Source of the DNA: an uncultured Prevotella sp.
GTDB lineage: Bacteria > Bacteroidota > Bacteroidia > Bacteroidales > Bacteroidaceae
Direction of reading: 5' to 3'
NCBI GenBank assembly: GCA_947072805.1
Contig: CAMTJK010000135.1
Coordinates: 1-9,169, forward strand
DNA: 9,169 bases
Of the stretch, positions 1 through 7,566 are shown one piece after another. Position 1 is the stretch's first letter, and each line of letters begins with the position of its first letter. Made by a program: the position numbers and the translations under genes. The notes beneath the pieces are model-generated. The model was not told the origin of the DNA. It ran no database searches and was given only the letters and a program-made list of their open reading frames with translations.

Positions 1-103
1 TAGAATGCCGGATTTAAAAATGTTAAATTCGACCAAATATCTTTACAAATTAACTTTCATTAAGTGCAGTTACGAACGCCTCTCGTCAGTCTTCTTATAA
101 ACC

Positions 104-121
104 ATGAAATCATAATTTCAT
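104..121. repeat. small palindrome ATGAAAT-CATA-ATTTCAT
   Basis: A perfect 7-base inverted repeat with a 4-base centre. TTTCATC at 116-122 can instead pair with GATGAAA at 138-144, so the motif ATGAAA occurs twice on the plus strand (104-109 and 139-144) and once inverted. It lies more than 200 bases upstream of the main -33 element. It could be an operator for a dimeric regulator or the end of an upstream transcript, but there is no U-tract. The sequence is AT-rich and short, so chance is a real alternative. Confidence 0.3.
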
Positions 122-184
122 CTGCATGTACCGGTCTGATGAAAAATTCGCGTTTTAAACTACAATAATATACTCCCGGGAAAT

Positions 185-192
185 TACCTTTG
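185..192 (+). promoter_or_regulatory. possible secondary -7 element (TACCTTTG)
   Basis: TACCTTTG matches the Bacteroidota -7 consensus TAnnTTTG exactly and is followed by GC, as is common. I see no TTG or TTTG at the expected distance upstream (roughly 161-165), so half of the promoter is missing. If used, it would give the operon a leader of about 210 bases instead of about 40. Low confidence. Confidence 0.2.
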
Positions 193-330
193 CGGCTTGA
201 TGGCTGCTGGGTTTAAGTTACATTTTGTGAACAAACAAGTGTATTTTTATTCAAATTAAAATCATTTAGCCCTATCATATATACTTTTTTGTTAAATAAT
301 TGCACATTTTATGCGGTTTTTTTTGATTCT

Positions 331-362
331 TTTGCCGTTACACGAAAAAATGATTAATTTTG
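331..362 (+). promoter_or_regulatory. Bacteroidota sigma-70-type promoter of the susC-like operon
   Basis: The -33 element TTTG is at 331-334 and the -7 element TAATTTTG at 355-362, separated by 20 bases. This fits the Bacteroidota primary-sigma promoter (TTTG, about 19-21 bases, TAnnTTTG). The start point should fall near 366-370, giving an A-rich leader of about 40 bases before the ATG at 410. A run of eight T at 317-324 sits where an UP-like element would. The 10-mer TTTTGCCGTT occurs at both elements (330-339 and 358-367), so the two halves look like a repeat with a 28-base period. Confidence 0.75.
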
Positions 363-409
363 CCGTTCGTAACTTATAAAAACATAATAAAGTAAACAAG
401 AGAGTATTT

Positions 410-3400
410 ATGGAGAAAAGATTAACCATGATTTTGGCATGCATGTTCCTGGCGATAGGAATAGCACTTGCCCAAACGAAGGTAACGGGAACCGTGATAT
501 CTCAAGATGACGGTCAGCCGATTATCGGAGCCTCGGTCATTCCGGTGGGTTCGAAGACCGGTACGGTGACCAATTTTGACGGAAAATTCACGCTCACCGT
601 GCCTGCCGGAAAGAAAATTCAGGTTAGCTACATCGGTATGGTATCACAGACGCTTACCCCAAAAGCGAACATGAAGATTGTTCTCAGATCAGATGCACAC
701 ACTTTGGGTGACGTTGTGGTAACGGGTATGCAGAAGATGGACCGCCGTACGTTTACCGGAGCTGCCGAACGCGTGAAGGCGGAAGATGCTCTGATAGGCG
801 GTATGCCTGACATCAGCCGTTCGCTCGAGGGGCGTGCCGCCGGTGTGTCGGTGCAGAACGTTTCGGGTACATTCGGAACGGCGCCGAAAATACGTGTACG
901 TGGTGCTACTTCAATTTATGGTAGCTCGAAACCGCTGTGGGTTGTCGATGGCGTTATTATGGAAGACATTACCGACGTGAGCGCCGACGACCTGTCATCA
1001 GGAGACCCCGAGACGCTTATCAGCTCTGCCATCGCCGGTCTCAACTCTGACGATATCGAGACATTCGACATTCTTAAAGACGGTGCCGCTACATCTATAT
1101 ATGGCGCGCGCGCGATGTCGGGTGTGATTGTTGTAACAACGAAGAAAGGAAAGATGGGCGCAGCCCACATAAACTATACGGGCGAATTTACAACCAGACT
1201 GAAGCCCAGCTACCGTAACTTCAACATCCTCAACTCGCAGGACCAGATGGGCATCTACCGCGAAATCAGGGACAAGGGATGGCTCTCGTTCTCGGATGTG
1301 CTTAACGGAAGCAACTACGGTGTGTATGGAAAGATGTATGAGCTCATCAATACGTACAATACGGCAAACGGACAGTTCGGACTGCCCAACACCATTGAGG
1401 CACAGAACCAATATCTCTACAACGCCGAGATGCGTAACACCAACTGGTTTGATGAACTTTTCTCCAATAGCGTCATGCAAAACCATGCTCTTAGTATAAG
1501 TGGTGGTACGGAAAAATCCAACTATTACGTTTCTATGAGCGCAATGGTCGATCCGGGATGGTACAAGAAGAGCGACGTGAAGCGCTATACCGCCAACATG
1601 AATGTGACGCACAGAATTCTCGAAAACCTCTCTTTAAACCTCATCAGCAGCGGAAGCTACCGTAAGCAGACCGCTCCGGGTACTCTCGGACAGGATATAG
1701 ACCCCGTGTCGGGTGAGGTAAAGCGCGACTTCGATATAAACCCCTATTCTTATTCTCTCAACTCGTCGAGAGCACTTGACCCTGATACATATTATCAGTC
1801 TAACTATGCTCCGTTCAACATCTTCAACGAGCTCGAGAACAACTACATGGACTTGAACGTGTTCGACCTTAAATTCCAGGCAGAACTCAAATACAAGCCT
1901 ATCAAGGACCTCGAACTCGCCGCTCTCGGAGCCGTGAAGTACGCCGGCTCTTCACAAGAGCACAACATCACCGAAAACTCGAATATGGCACAGAGTTACC
2001 GCGCTGCCGGCAACAGCCAGATTCGCGACAATAACCCTTACCTCTATACAGACCCCGAAGACCCCTATGCACTGGCTTACTCGGTGCTGCCTAACGGAGG
2101 TTTCTACAAGCGTAAGGACAACAGAATGACAAGTTATGACTTCCGCGCAACGTTCAACTACAACCATACATTCGCAAAAGTGCATAACGTAAACCTCTTC
2201 GGAGGTACCGAGATTACCAGCATCGAGCGCTCTACAAGCCGCTTCGACGGTGTGGGCATGCAGTACGACATGGGGTCGGTGCCCTTCTATACCTATAAGT
2301 ACTTCAAGAAGATAACTGAAGAAAACGCCGATTACTATGCCCTCGACAACTCTACGGACCGCAGTGCTGCATTCTACGGCGTGCTCACATACTCTTACAG
2401 GCAGAAGTATAACCTGAACGGAACTTTGCGTTACGAGGGTTCTAACAGGATGGGTAAGAGCACAAGCGCACGATGGCTGCCCACATGGAACGTGTCAGGT
2501 TCGTGGAACGTTCACGACGAGCCGTTCTTTGACAAGGTAAGCAAGGTGATGTCACACCTCACGCTTAAGGCTTCTTACTCGCTTACCGCCGACCACGGAC
2601 CGTGGCAGTATGCGTCGAACACCACACCTATATTCTATTCTTACACTCCGTGGCGTCCGTTCTCATCAGACAAGGAACCGGGTATTACCGAGTCTTATCC
2701 GCAGAACAGCAACCTGACTTATGAAAAGAAGCATGAGTTCAGTACTACGCTGGAGACAGGTTTCCTCAATAACCGCATCAGTGTGGAGTTCGGTCTCTTC
2801 TTCCGTAACAACTACGACCTTATCGGACAGATCATCACAATGCAGTCGCCCTCACAGCAGTATGCCAATGTGGCTTCGATGAAGTCGCACGGTGAGGAAC
2901 TTAGCATCACATCGACGAACATCAAGACAAAGGATTTCAACTGGACAACCAACTTCATCTACTCGCATGCAGTGACAAAGGTTACAGACCTGAACACTCT
3001 ATGTACTACGATGGACCTTGTGTCCGGCAGCGGCTTTGCGCTTGAGGGTTATCCCGCACGAGGTATATTCTCCATACCTTTCAAGGGACTTGACGAGAAC
3101 GGATATCCCACATTCCTTAACGAAAAGGGTGAGATTACATCTACCGATATCAACTTCCAGGAACGCGAGAACAACAGCTACCTCATTTATGAGGGACCGT
3201 CAGACCCCACTGTCACCGGCTCGTTGGGCAACGTATTCACCTACAAAGGCTTCCGACTCAACGTATTTATCACGTATGCTTTCGGAAATGTGGTGCGTCT
3301 TGACCCTGTGTTCTCGGCAAGATACAGCGACATGAGCTCAATGACAAAAGAGTTCAACAACCGCTGGATGGTGCCGGGTGACGAGGCAACGACCAATGTT

Positions 3401-3721
3401 CCCGTGATATTGAGCAGTCGTCAGTATAATGACAACTCCGATCTGCGTATCGGCTACAATGCCTACAACTACTCCTCGGAGCGCATTGCAAAGGGTGATT
3501 TCATACGTATGAAGGAAATATCGTTCGGATACGACTTCCCCAAAGCATGGTTCAAGAGCACTCCGTTCAACAGCCTCTCGCTGAAGCTGCAGGCAACAAA
3601 CCTCTTTCTTATCTACTCTGACAGCAAGCTCAACGGACAGGACCCCGAATTCTTCAACACCGGTGGTGTTGCCGCTCCTGTGCCTAAGCAGTTCACTTTA
3701 ACAGTAAAAGTCGGATTATAA
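410..3721 (+). CDS. SusC/RagA-family TonB-linked outer-membrane transporter
   Basis: This is the outer-membrane beta-barrel through which a bulky ligand is pulled into the periplasm with energy from TonB-ExbBD. Residues 1-21 form a Sec signal peptide ending in ALA before Gln22. A carboxypeptidase-D-like regulatory (CarbopepD_reg-like) domain covers about 23-93 (VTGTVIS, DGKFTLTVPAG). A TonB box, DVVVTGM, lies at 101-107. The plug domain (about 110-250) has the SusC signatures IRVRGATSI (161-169) and LKDGAATSIYGARAMSG (222-238). The rest is an aromatic-rich barrel ending in FTLTVKVGL, a normal last strand. The 1103 residues suit the family. No STN domain stands between the signal peptide and the regulatory domain, so direct signalling to an anti-sigma factor is not expected. 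The ATG at 410 is preferred because it gives the charged n-region MEKR and follows a promoter; the next in-frame ATG is codon 7. It is the first gene of the operon, 20 bases ahead of the SusD-like gene. The ligand cannot be read from the sequence, so no specific symbol is given. Confidence 0.95.
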   Translation: MEKRLTMILACMFLAIGIALAQTKVTGTVISQDDGQPIIGASVIPVGSKTGTVTNFDGKFTLTVPAGKKIQVSYIGMVSQTLTPKANMKIVLRSDAHTLGDVVVTGMQKMDRRTFTGAAERVKAEDALIGGMPDISRSLEGRAAGVSVQNVSGTFGTAPKIRVRGATSIYGSSKPLWVVDGVIMEDITDVSADDLSSGDPETLISSAIAGLNSDDIETFDILKDGAATSIYGARAMSGVIVVTTKKGKMGAAHINYTGEFTTRLKPSYRNFNILNSQDQMGIYREIRDKGWLSFSDVLNGSNYGVYGKMYELINTYNTANGQFGLPNTIEAQNQYLYNAEMRNTNWFDELFSNSVMQNHALSISGGTEKSNYYVSMSAMVDPGWYKKSDVKRYTANMNVTHRILENLSLNLISSGSYRKQTAPGTLGQDIDPVSGEVKRDFDINPYSYSLNSSRALDPDTYYQSNYAPFNIFNELENNYMDLNVFDLKFQAELKYKPIKDLELAALGAVKYAGSSQEHNITENSNMAQSYRAAGNSQIRDNNPYLYTDPEDPYALAYSVLPNGGFYKRKDNRMTSYDFRATFNYNHTFAKVHNVNLFGGTEITSIERSTSRFDGVGMQYDMGSVPFYTYKYFKKITEENADYYALDNSTDRSAAFYGVLTYSYRQKYNLNGTLRYEGSNRMGKSTSARWLPTWNVSGSWNVHDEPFFDKVSKVMSHLTLKASYSLTADHGPWQYASNTTPIFYSYTPWRPFSSDKEPGITESYPQNSNLTYEKKHEFSTTLETGFLNNRISVEFGLFFRNNYDLIGQIITMQSPSQQYANVASMKSHGEELSITSTNIKTKDFNWTTNFIYSHAVTKVTDLNTLCTTMDLVSGSGFALEGYPARGIFSIPFKGLDENGYPTFLNEKGEITSTDINFQERENNSYLIYEGPSDPTVTGSLGNVFTYKGFRLNVFITYAFGNVVRLDPVFSARYSDMSSMTKEFNNRWMVPGDEATTNVPVILSSRQYNDNSDLRIGYNAYNYSSERIAKGDFIRMKEISFGYDFPKAWFKSTPFNSLSLKLQATNLFLIYSDSKLNGQDPEFFNTGGVAAPVPKQFTLTVKVGL

Positions 3722-3741
3722 CATTTGTATCGCTTAGAAAT

Positions 3742-5310
3742 ATGAAAAGAATTAATTTATATATATTGTCGTTGTCGATGGCTGCTGTCACGGGATTGAC
3801 TTCCTGTAATGATTTCCTTGATGAACTGCCAGACAACCGAATGGAACTGAACGACGCCGAGGACCTTGGTTATCTGCTCGTCAATGCTTATCCGTCATGC
3901 CATCCTGCAGCTGTGTTCGAATGGTATTCGGACAACTCCAACGAGTGTGTCAATACCTCATGGACTGGCGAACGTTTCCAGGAACAGGCTTACTATTGGC
4001 AACCCATCAACGAGAGCTCGGGCTACGAATCGCCCAAATATGTATGGGACAACTACTATGCTGCCGTTGAAAACGCCAACCACGTTATCAAGTTCGTGGA
4101 GGAAAACGGCAGTGAGGCAAGTTATGCCGACCAGTACGGTGAGGCTCTCATGCTCCGTGCTTATTCTGTGTTTACTCTCAGCACCATGTTCTGTCAGGCT
4201 TACGACCCCTCAACGGCAGACCAGCCCAACACCGGTATGCCTTATCCTCTGAAGCCACAGGAGTATGTGGGCGAAATCTACGAGCGCGGTACGCTTGCAG
4301 AGCTCTATGCAAGGGTGGAGGCTGACATCGAGAAGGCTCTGCCGCTGATAGGAAACAACTATGCAAAGCCGAAATATCACTTCAACAAGGAAGCTTCGCA
4401 CGCCTTTGCCGCGCGTTTCTATCTCTACTACCAGAAGTACGACAAAGCCATCGAGCATGCTACGGCTGCGCTTGGAAGCAACCCATCTGCAAAACTGCGC
4501 GACTGGCAGGCATGGAACGCTCTCTCGGCAAACAAGATGGTACAGCCAAATGCTTACATCGCTTCTAACGAAGATGCCAACTTCATGTTGCAGGTGGTGA
4601 CGTCGCAGTGGGGTGTTTACATCGGACCGTACCTCGCAGGAGAAAAGTTCACACACAACCACCGTATTGCCGACTATGAAACCATCTCGGCTGAGGGTCC
4701 GTGGGGTAACAGCCAGGAGGTGTTCGGTTATCAGGTGTTCTACAACGATGACATGTCGAGCAAGATGCTCCGCAAGATACCTTATATCTTCGAATACTCC
4801 GACATTCAGGCTGGTATAGGTTTTCCGCACTCTGTATATTCTGTGTTCAATGCCGACGAGACTCTTCTTGTCAGAGCTGAAGCCAAGATACTGAAGGGCG
4901 ATCTGCTGGGCGGACTTGACGATATCAACGCCGAATTGTCGAAGTTCTCCGCAAAAGGTGTATCGCTCACGCAGATTCAGGTGAACGGCTTCTACAACGG
5001 CATAAACTATTATACACCGCAGGCGCCCACGCCTAAGAAGGAACTGTTCCCGTGGTTCAGCCTGCAGAAAGGCTCAGAACAGGAGAACATGCTCCAGTGC
5101 CTGCTGCAGTTGCGCCGTCTTGTCACCATTCACGAGGGCTTGCGCCTGCAGGACGTGAAGCGTTACGGTATCACCATGTACCGTTGCCGTGTGAACAAGT
5201 CGAACCAGCTGCTTGAAGTGACCGACACCATGAAGAAAGGCGATCCGCGTCTCGCTATCCAGCTGCCGCAGGAGGTTATAGCAGTTGGTCTGCCGGCTAA
5301 CCCGAGGTAA
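3742..5310 (+). CDS. SusD/RagB-family nutrient-uptake outer-membrane lipoprotein
   Basis: This should be the surface lipoprotein that caps the upstream SusC barrel and helps capture ligand. The signal peptide ends in the lipobox LTSC (19-22), with Cys22 lipidated, followed by NDFLDELP, a typical SusD start and an acidic surface-export signal. The N-terminal SusD-like region includes WDNYYAAVENANHVI (102-116) and GEALMLRAYSVFTL (133-146). A TPR-like helical repeat lies near 213-246 (KEASHAFAARFYLYY, then YDKAIEHA). The C-terminal SusD region includes LRLQDVKRYGI (467-477), GDPRLAIQLPQEV (500-512) and the end PANPR, all usual for the family. The length of 522 residues is normal and nothing looks truncated. 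It starts 20 bases after the SusC stop, so the two are surely co-transcribed. Codons 5-10 are strongly AT-rich and there is no Shine-Dalgarno sequence, as is normal in Bacteroidota. The ligand is unknown. Confidence 0.95.
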   Translation: MKRINLYILSLSMAAVTGLTSCNDFLDELPDNRMELNDAEDLGYLLVNAYPSCHPAAVFEWYSDNSNECVNTSWTGERFQEQAYYWQPINESSGYESPKYVWDNYYAAVENANHVIKFVEENGSEASYADQYGEALMLRAYSVFTLSTMFCQAYDPSTADQPNTGMPYPLKPQEYVGEIYERGTLAELYARVEADIEKALPLIGNNYAKPKYHFNKEASHAFAARFYLYYQKYDKAIEHATAALGSNPSAKLRDWQAWNALSANKMVQPNAYIASNEDANFMLQVVTSQWGVYIGPYLAGEKFTHNHRIADYETISAEGPWGNSQEVFGYQVFYNDDMSSKMLRKIPYIFEYSDIQAGIGFPHSVYSVFNADETLLVRAEAKILKGDLLGGLDDINAELSKFSAKGVSLTQIQVNGFYNGINYYTPQAPTPKKELFPWFSLQKGSEQENMLQCLLQLRRLVTIHEGLRLQDVKRYGITMYRCRVNKSNQLLEVTDTMKKGDPRLAIQLPQEVIAVGLPANPR

Positions 5311-5331
5311 ACCATTTCACAATCATAAAAC

Positions 5332-6219
5332 ATGAAAGATATGAAGAAGTTATTATATATATTAGGTCTGACGCTTTGCATGGGATTCGTCTCCTGCTCT
5401 GATGACAACGAACCGTCGAGCCAAAGTATCTTCACCGGCGAAACGGTTACGCGTGATGCCCTCGACTTATGGTTGCTTGACAACTACGCTTATCCTTATA
5501 ACATCGACTTCAAGTATAAGATGGAGGATATAGAGAGCGACATGAAATATACTCTGGTGCCTGCCGATTCGGCAAAGGCTGCCAAACTTGCCATCATCGT
5601 GAAATTCCTTTGGCTTGATGCTTACACCGAGGTGGTGGGACAGGACTTTATCAAGACTAATGTGCCGAGACAAATCCACCTCATCGGTTCGCCCGCTTAC
5701 AACAGCGAGGGTACAATGGTGCTCGGTACAGCCGAGGGCGGATACAAGATTACGCTTTACATGGTGAATGAACTTACCGATGAGATGCTGCACGACTACA
5801 ACACGCTCAACGAGTATTACTTCCACACCATACACCATGAGTTTACCCATATCCTGCATCAGCGTAAGCCCTACGACACCTCATGGGATCTGATATCCGA
5901 GGGTGACTTCGTCAGCGGTGACTGGTATCAGTACAAGGACCAGTACGCATGGACACACGGCTTCGTGACACCTTATGCCATGAGCGAGCCGCAGGAAGAC
6001 TTTGCCGAGATGATGTCGATTTACGTAACCATCACTCCCGAAGAATGGCAGGCTAAGGTGGACGGTGCCGGAGAAGAGGGTGCAACACTCGAGAAGAAAC
6101 TTGAGTTTGTGAAGTCATACATGAAAGATTCATGGAATCTCGACCTCGACGAATTGCGTGCAGTGGTGCTTCGTCGTGCACAAGAGTTGAAAACACTGGA
6201 TTTGGAACATCTGAAATAG
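5332..6219 (+). CDS. putative surface lipoprotein zinc metallopeptidase (Peptidase_Mx1-like)
   Basis: This looks like a lipid-anchored zinc peptidase of the family annotated in Bacteroidota as putative zinc-binding metallopeptidase (Peptidase_Mx1, recalled as PF15890). The signal peptide ends in the lipobox FVSC, with Cys22, followed by SDDNE, so the product is probably exported to the cell surface. The zincin motif HEFTH is at 169-173, inside YYFHTIHHEFTHILH: His169 and His173 would bind zinc and Glu170 would be the general base. About 50 residues later EDFAEMMSIY (222-231) is a good place for a third acidic ligand; Glu222, Asp223 or Glu226 are candidates, which is inference. All visible catalytic residues are intact and the 295-residue length suits a single-domain enzyme. 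ATG 5332 or ATG 5341 (codon 4) could be the start, and both keep the lipobox. The gene lies 21 bases after the SusD-like gene and 8 before the next. Its likely job is to trim protein or peptide for the transporter, but no substrate can be assigned. Confidence 0.88.
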   Translation: MKDMKKLLYILGLTLCMGFVSCSDDNEPSSQSIFTGETVTRDALDLWLLDNYAYPYNIDFKYKMEDIESDMKYTLVPADSAKAAKLAIIVKFLWLDAYTEVVGQDFIKTNVPRQIHLIGSPAYNSEGTMVLGTAEGGYKITLYMVNELTDEMLHDYNTLNEYYFHTIHHEFTHILHQRKPYDTSWDLISEGDFVSGDWYQYKDQYAWTHGFVTPYAMSEPQEDFAEMMSIYVTITPEEWQAKVDGAGEEGATLEKKLEFVKSYMKDSWNLDLDELRAVVLRRAQELKTLDLEHLK

Positions 6220-6227
6220 TTTGAAGT

Positions 6228-7553
6228 ATGAAGAAATATTTGTTAGGCATATTTATTTTTGGCGCAGCTCTGTCGTTGTTCTCTTGCGATGATGACGATG
6301 AGAATGTATTCTCTGACACTGCAGCCGTAAGAATAGACAAGGCTGTTTCCGAATCAAAGGAACTGCTTGTTTCGTCACCCAACGGATGGTTGTTGCATTA
6401 CTTCACCGGTGCACAGTATACGGGCGGAGGCTTTACGATGCTCATTAAGTTCGATGGGTCAAAGGCTCACGTGTCGTCAGACATATCAGATGATGTGAAT
6501 CTCGTCACTACTTCAAGCTATGACGTGATAAAGGATCAGGGTCCGGTGCTCACGCTGAACACATACAATGAGATCTTCCACTTCCTTTCACAGCCTTATA
6601 TGGGTGATGTGGACGGTGAAGAAGGAGACTATGAGTTTATTATACAGCGCAAGACGCAGGATTCAATATACCTCAAGGGCAAGAAGTGGGGCAACAAGAT
6701 GGTGATGACACGCGTTCCGGAGAATGTTGTCTGGGCTGACTATCTTACCGAACTGAAGAAGGTGGACGAGGCTGCACGCCCAATGTGTGTTGTCAAGAAC
6801 GGAGAAAACGTTGTCGATACAATTATTATCGACCGCGATGCCCATAACGTGATGCTCGCTTCGCAGACAAGTACAATACCTTATTATTATGTACCGGGAG
6901 GTATTGTTCTCCACGAAGAACTCAAAGCAAAGGATGGTTCTGCATTCTCGTCGCTTACACTTACCGACGCTGCCAACTCAAAGTTTGCAACAAATAGCAG
7001 TGCTGTCAGCATAGAAAAGTGCAGTGATCCAAAGTACAATATGGATGCAATCGACTTTGCCGCCAAGTGGATAATGACATACACGGACATAGAAAATCGT
7101 ACTGTCAACGATACACTCGTGCTCGAAAAGTATGATTCTTATGTCGGTAAGGTGTCGCATACTATACTTCAGGGTACCTTGAAGTATAAGGGAAAGGCAC
7201 GTGCGGACGTGGGAAGCAGAGATCTGGAAGATGCGCAAGGAGATTATACAATCTTTATCTTCTATGACTATCGTTCGGGTAAGGTGGCATTTTATGACGC
7301 TATATCCTCGTTGGATCCGACGGAGAAGTATGATTATTTGATATTCAGAGGTGCATATGTTGACTCTGAAGGCTACTTCGGTTTCGGTACACCCGAATTT
7401 GAATTCGCGCCCGACAATCTCAATGTTCTGACACCATGTAACCAGTATAACGGTTTCTGTTACCTCAATATTTATACGGATGAAGAAGGCGACACCGGAT
7501 TGGCTCTTAGAACATACGGATTGAACATCAAAAAACTAACCCGCATAAATTAA
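6228..7553 (+). CDS. DUF4302-like lipoprotein, function unknown
   Basis: A 441-residue predicted surface lipoprotein. The signal peptide ends in the lipobox LFSC, with Cys20, followed at once by DDDDEN, a very acidic surface-export signal. The N-terminal half matches the DUF4302 pattern as I recall it: a helix with ELLVSSPNGWLLHYF (45-59), a glycine-rich GGGFTMLIKF (66-75), SSYDVIKDQGPVLTLNTYN (96-114), FHFLSQP, DYEFII (134-139) and IYLKGKKWGNKMVMTRV (147-163). The C-terminal half is beta-rich and aromatic, with no motif I can name. No catalytic motif is visible. The start ATG lies 8 bases after the metallopeptidase stop, so translation may be coupled. Base composition seems slightly more AT-rich than in the SusC and SusD genes. 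Sitting beside SusCD and a protease, it could bind substrate or act as an accessory subunit, but the role is not known. Confidence 0.85.
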   Translation: MKKYLLGIFIFGAALSLFSCDDDDENVFSDTAAVRIDKAVSESKELLVSSPNGWLLHYFTGAQYTGGGFTMLIKFDGSKAHVSSDISDDVNLVTTSSYDVIKDQGPVLTLNTYNEIFHFLSQPYMGDVDGEEGDYEFIIQRKTQDSIYLKGKKWGNKMVMTRVPENVVWADYLTELKKVDEAARPMCVVKNGENVVDTIIIDRDAHNVMLASQTSTIPYYYVPGGIVLHEELKAKDGSAFSSLTLTDAANSKFATNSSAVSIEKCSDPKYNMDAIDFAAKWIMTYTDIENRTVNDTLVLEKYDSYVGKVSHTILQGTLKYKGKARADVGSRDLEDAQGDYTIFIFYDYRSGKVAFYDAISSLDPTEKYDYLIFRGAYVDSEGYFGFGTPEFEFAPDNLNVLTPCNQYNGFCYLNIYTDEEGDTGLALRTYGLNIKKLTRIN

Positions 7554-7566
7554 AGTAAAGAGAATT

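Larger units (their letters stand above)
1..329. other. AT-rich upstream intergenic region, no gene seen
   Basis: I see no coding region that can be supported here. The stretch is clearly more AT-rich than the genes that follow. It contains a small palindrome at 104-121, a related inverted arm at 138-144, the left arm (68-78) of an 11-base inverted repeat whose right arm lies at 364-374, a lone -7-like element TACCTTTG at 185-192, and a run of eight T at 317-324 just before the main promoter. The window opens with TAG, which could be the stop codon of an upstream gene, but one triplet cannot show this. It most likely holds distal regulatory DNA for the operon. Confidence 0.6.

Noticed and set aside
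301..324. Terminator for an upstream gene suggested by the run of eight T at 317-324
   Set aside because: The only stem before it is three base pairs (GCA with TGC), too weak. The T-run fits better as an A/T tract upstream of the promoter.
410..475. Lipobox-like ILAC (residues 8-11) in the SusC-like signal peptide
   Set aside because: The h-region before it would be too short, transporters of this family are not lipoproteins, and a proper ALA-Q cleavage site follows at residue 21.
1103..1114. Alternating GC run (GCGCGCGCGC) in the SusC-like gene
   Set aside because: It encodes part of the conserved YGARAMSG signature; alternating GC here follows from the codons for Ala-Arg-Ala and needs no separate explanation.
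998..1612. A 204-codon open frame on the minus strand inside the SusC-like gene
   Set aside because: It lies wholly antisense to a strongly conserved coding region, has no promoter or signal, and its protein has no domain-like character. It is explained by the codon use of the real gene.
199..3788. GATGGCTGCTG repeated at 199-209 and 3778-3788
   Set aside because: One copy is in the upstream region and the other encodes part of the SusD signal peptide. The flanks do not match, so it is likely chance.
4210..4830. A 206-codon open frame on the minus strand inside the SusD-like gene
   Set aside because: It is antisense to well-recognised SusD sequence, with no upstream promoter pattern and an unnatural protein composition; it is a shadow frame.
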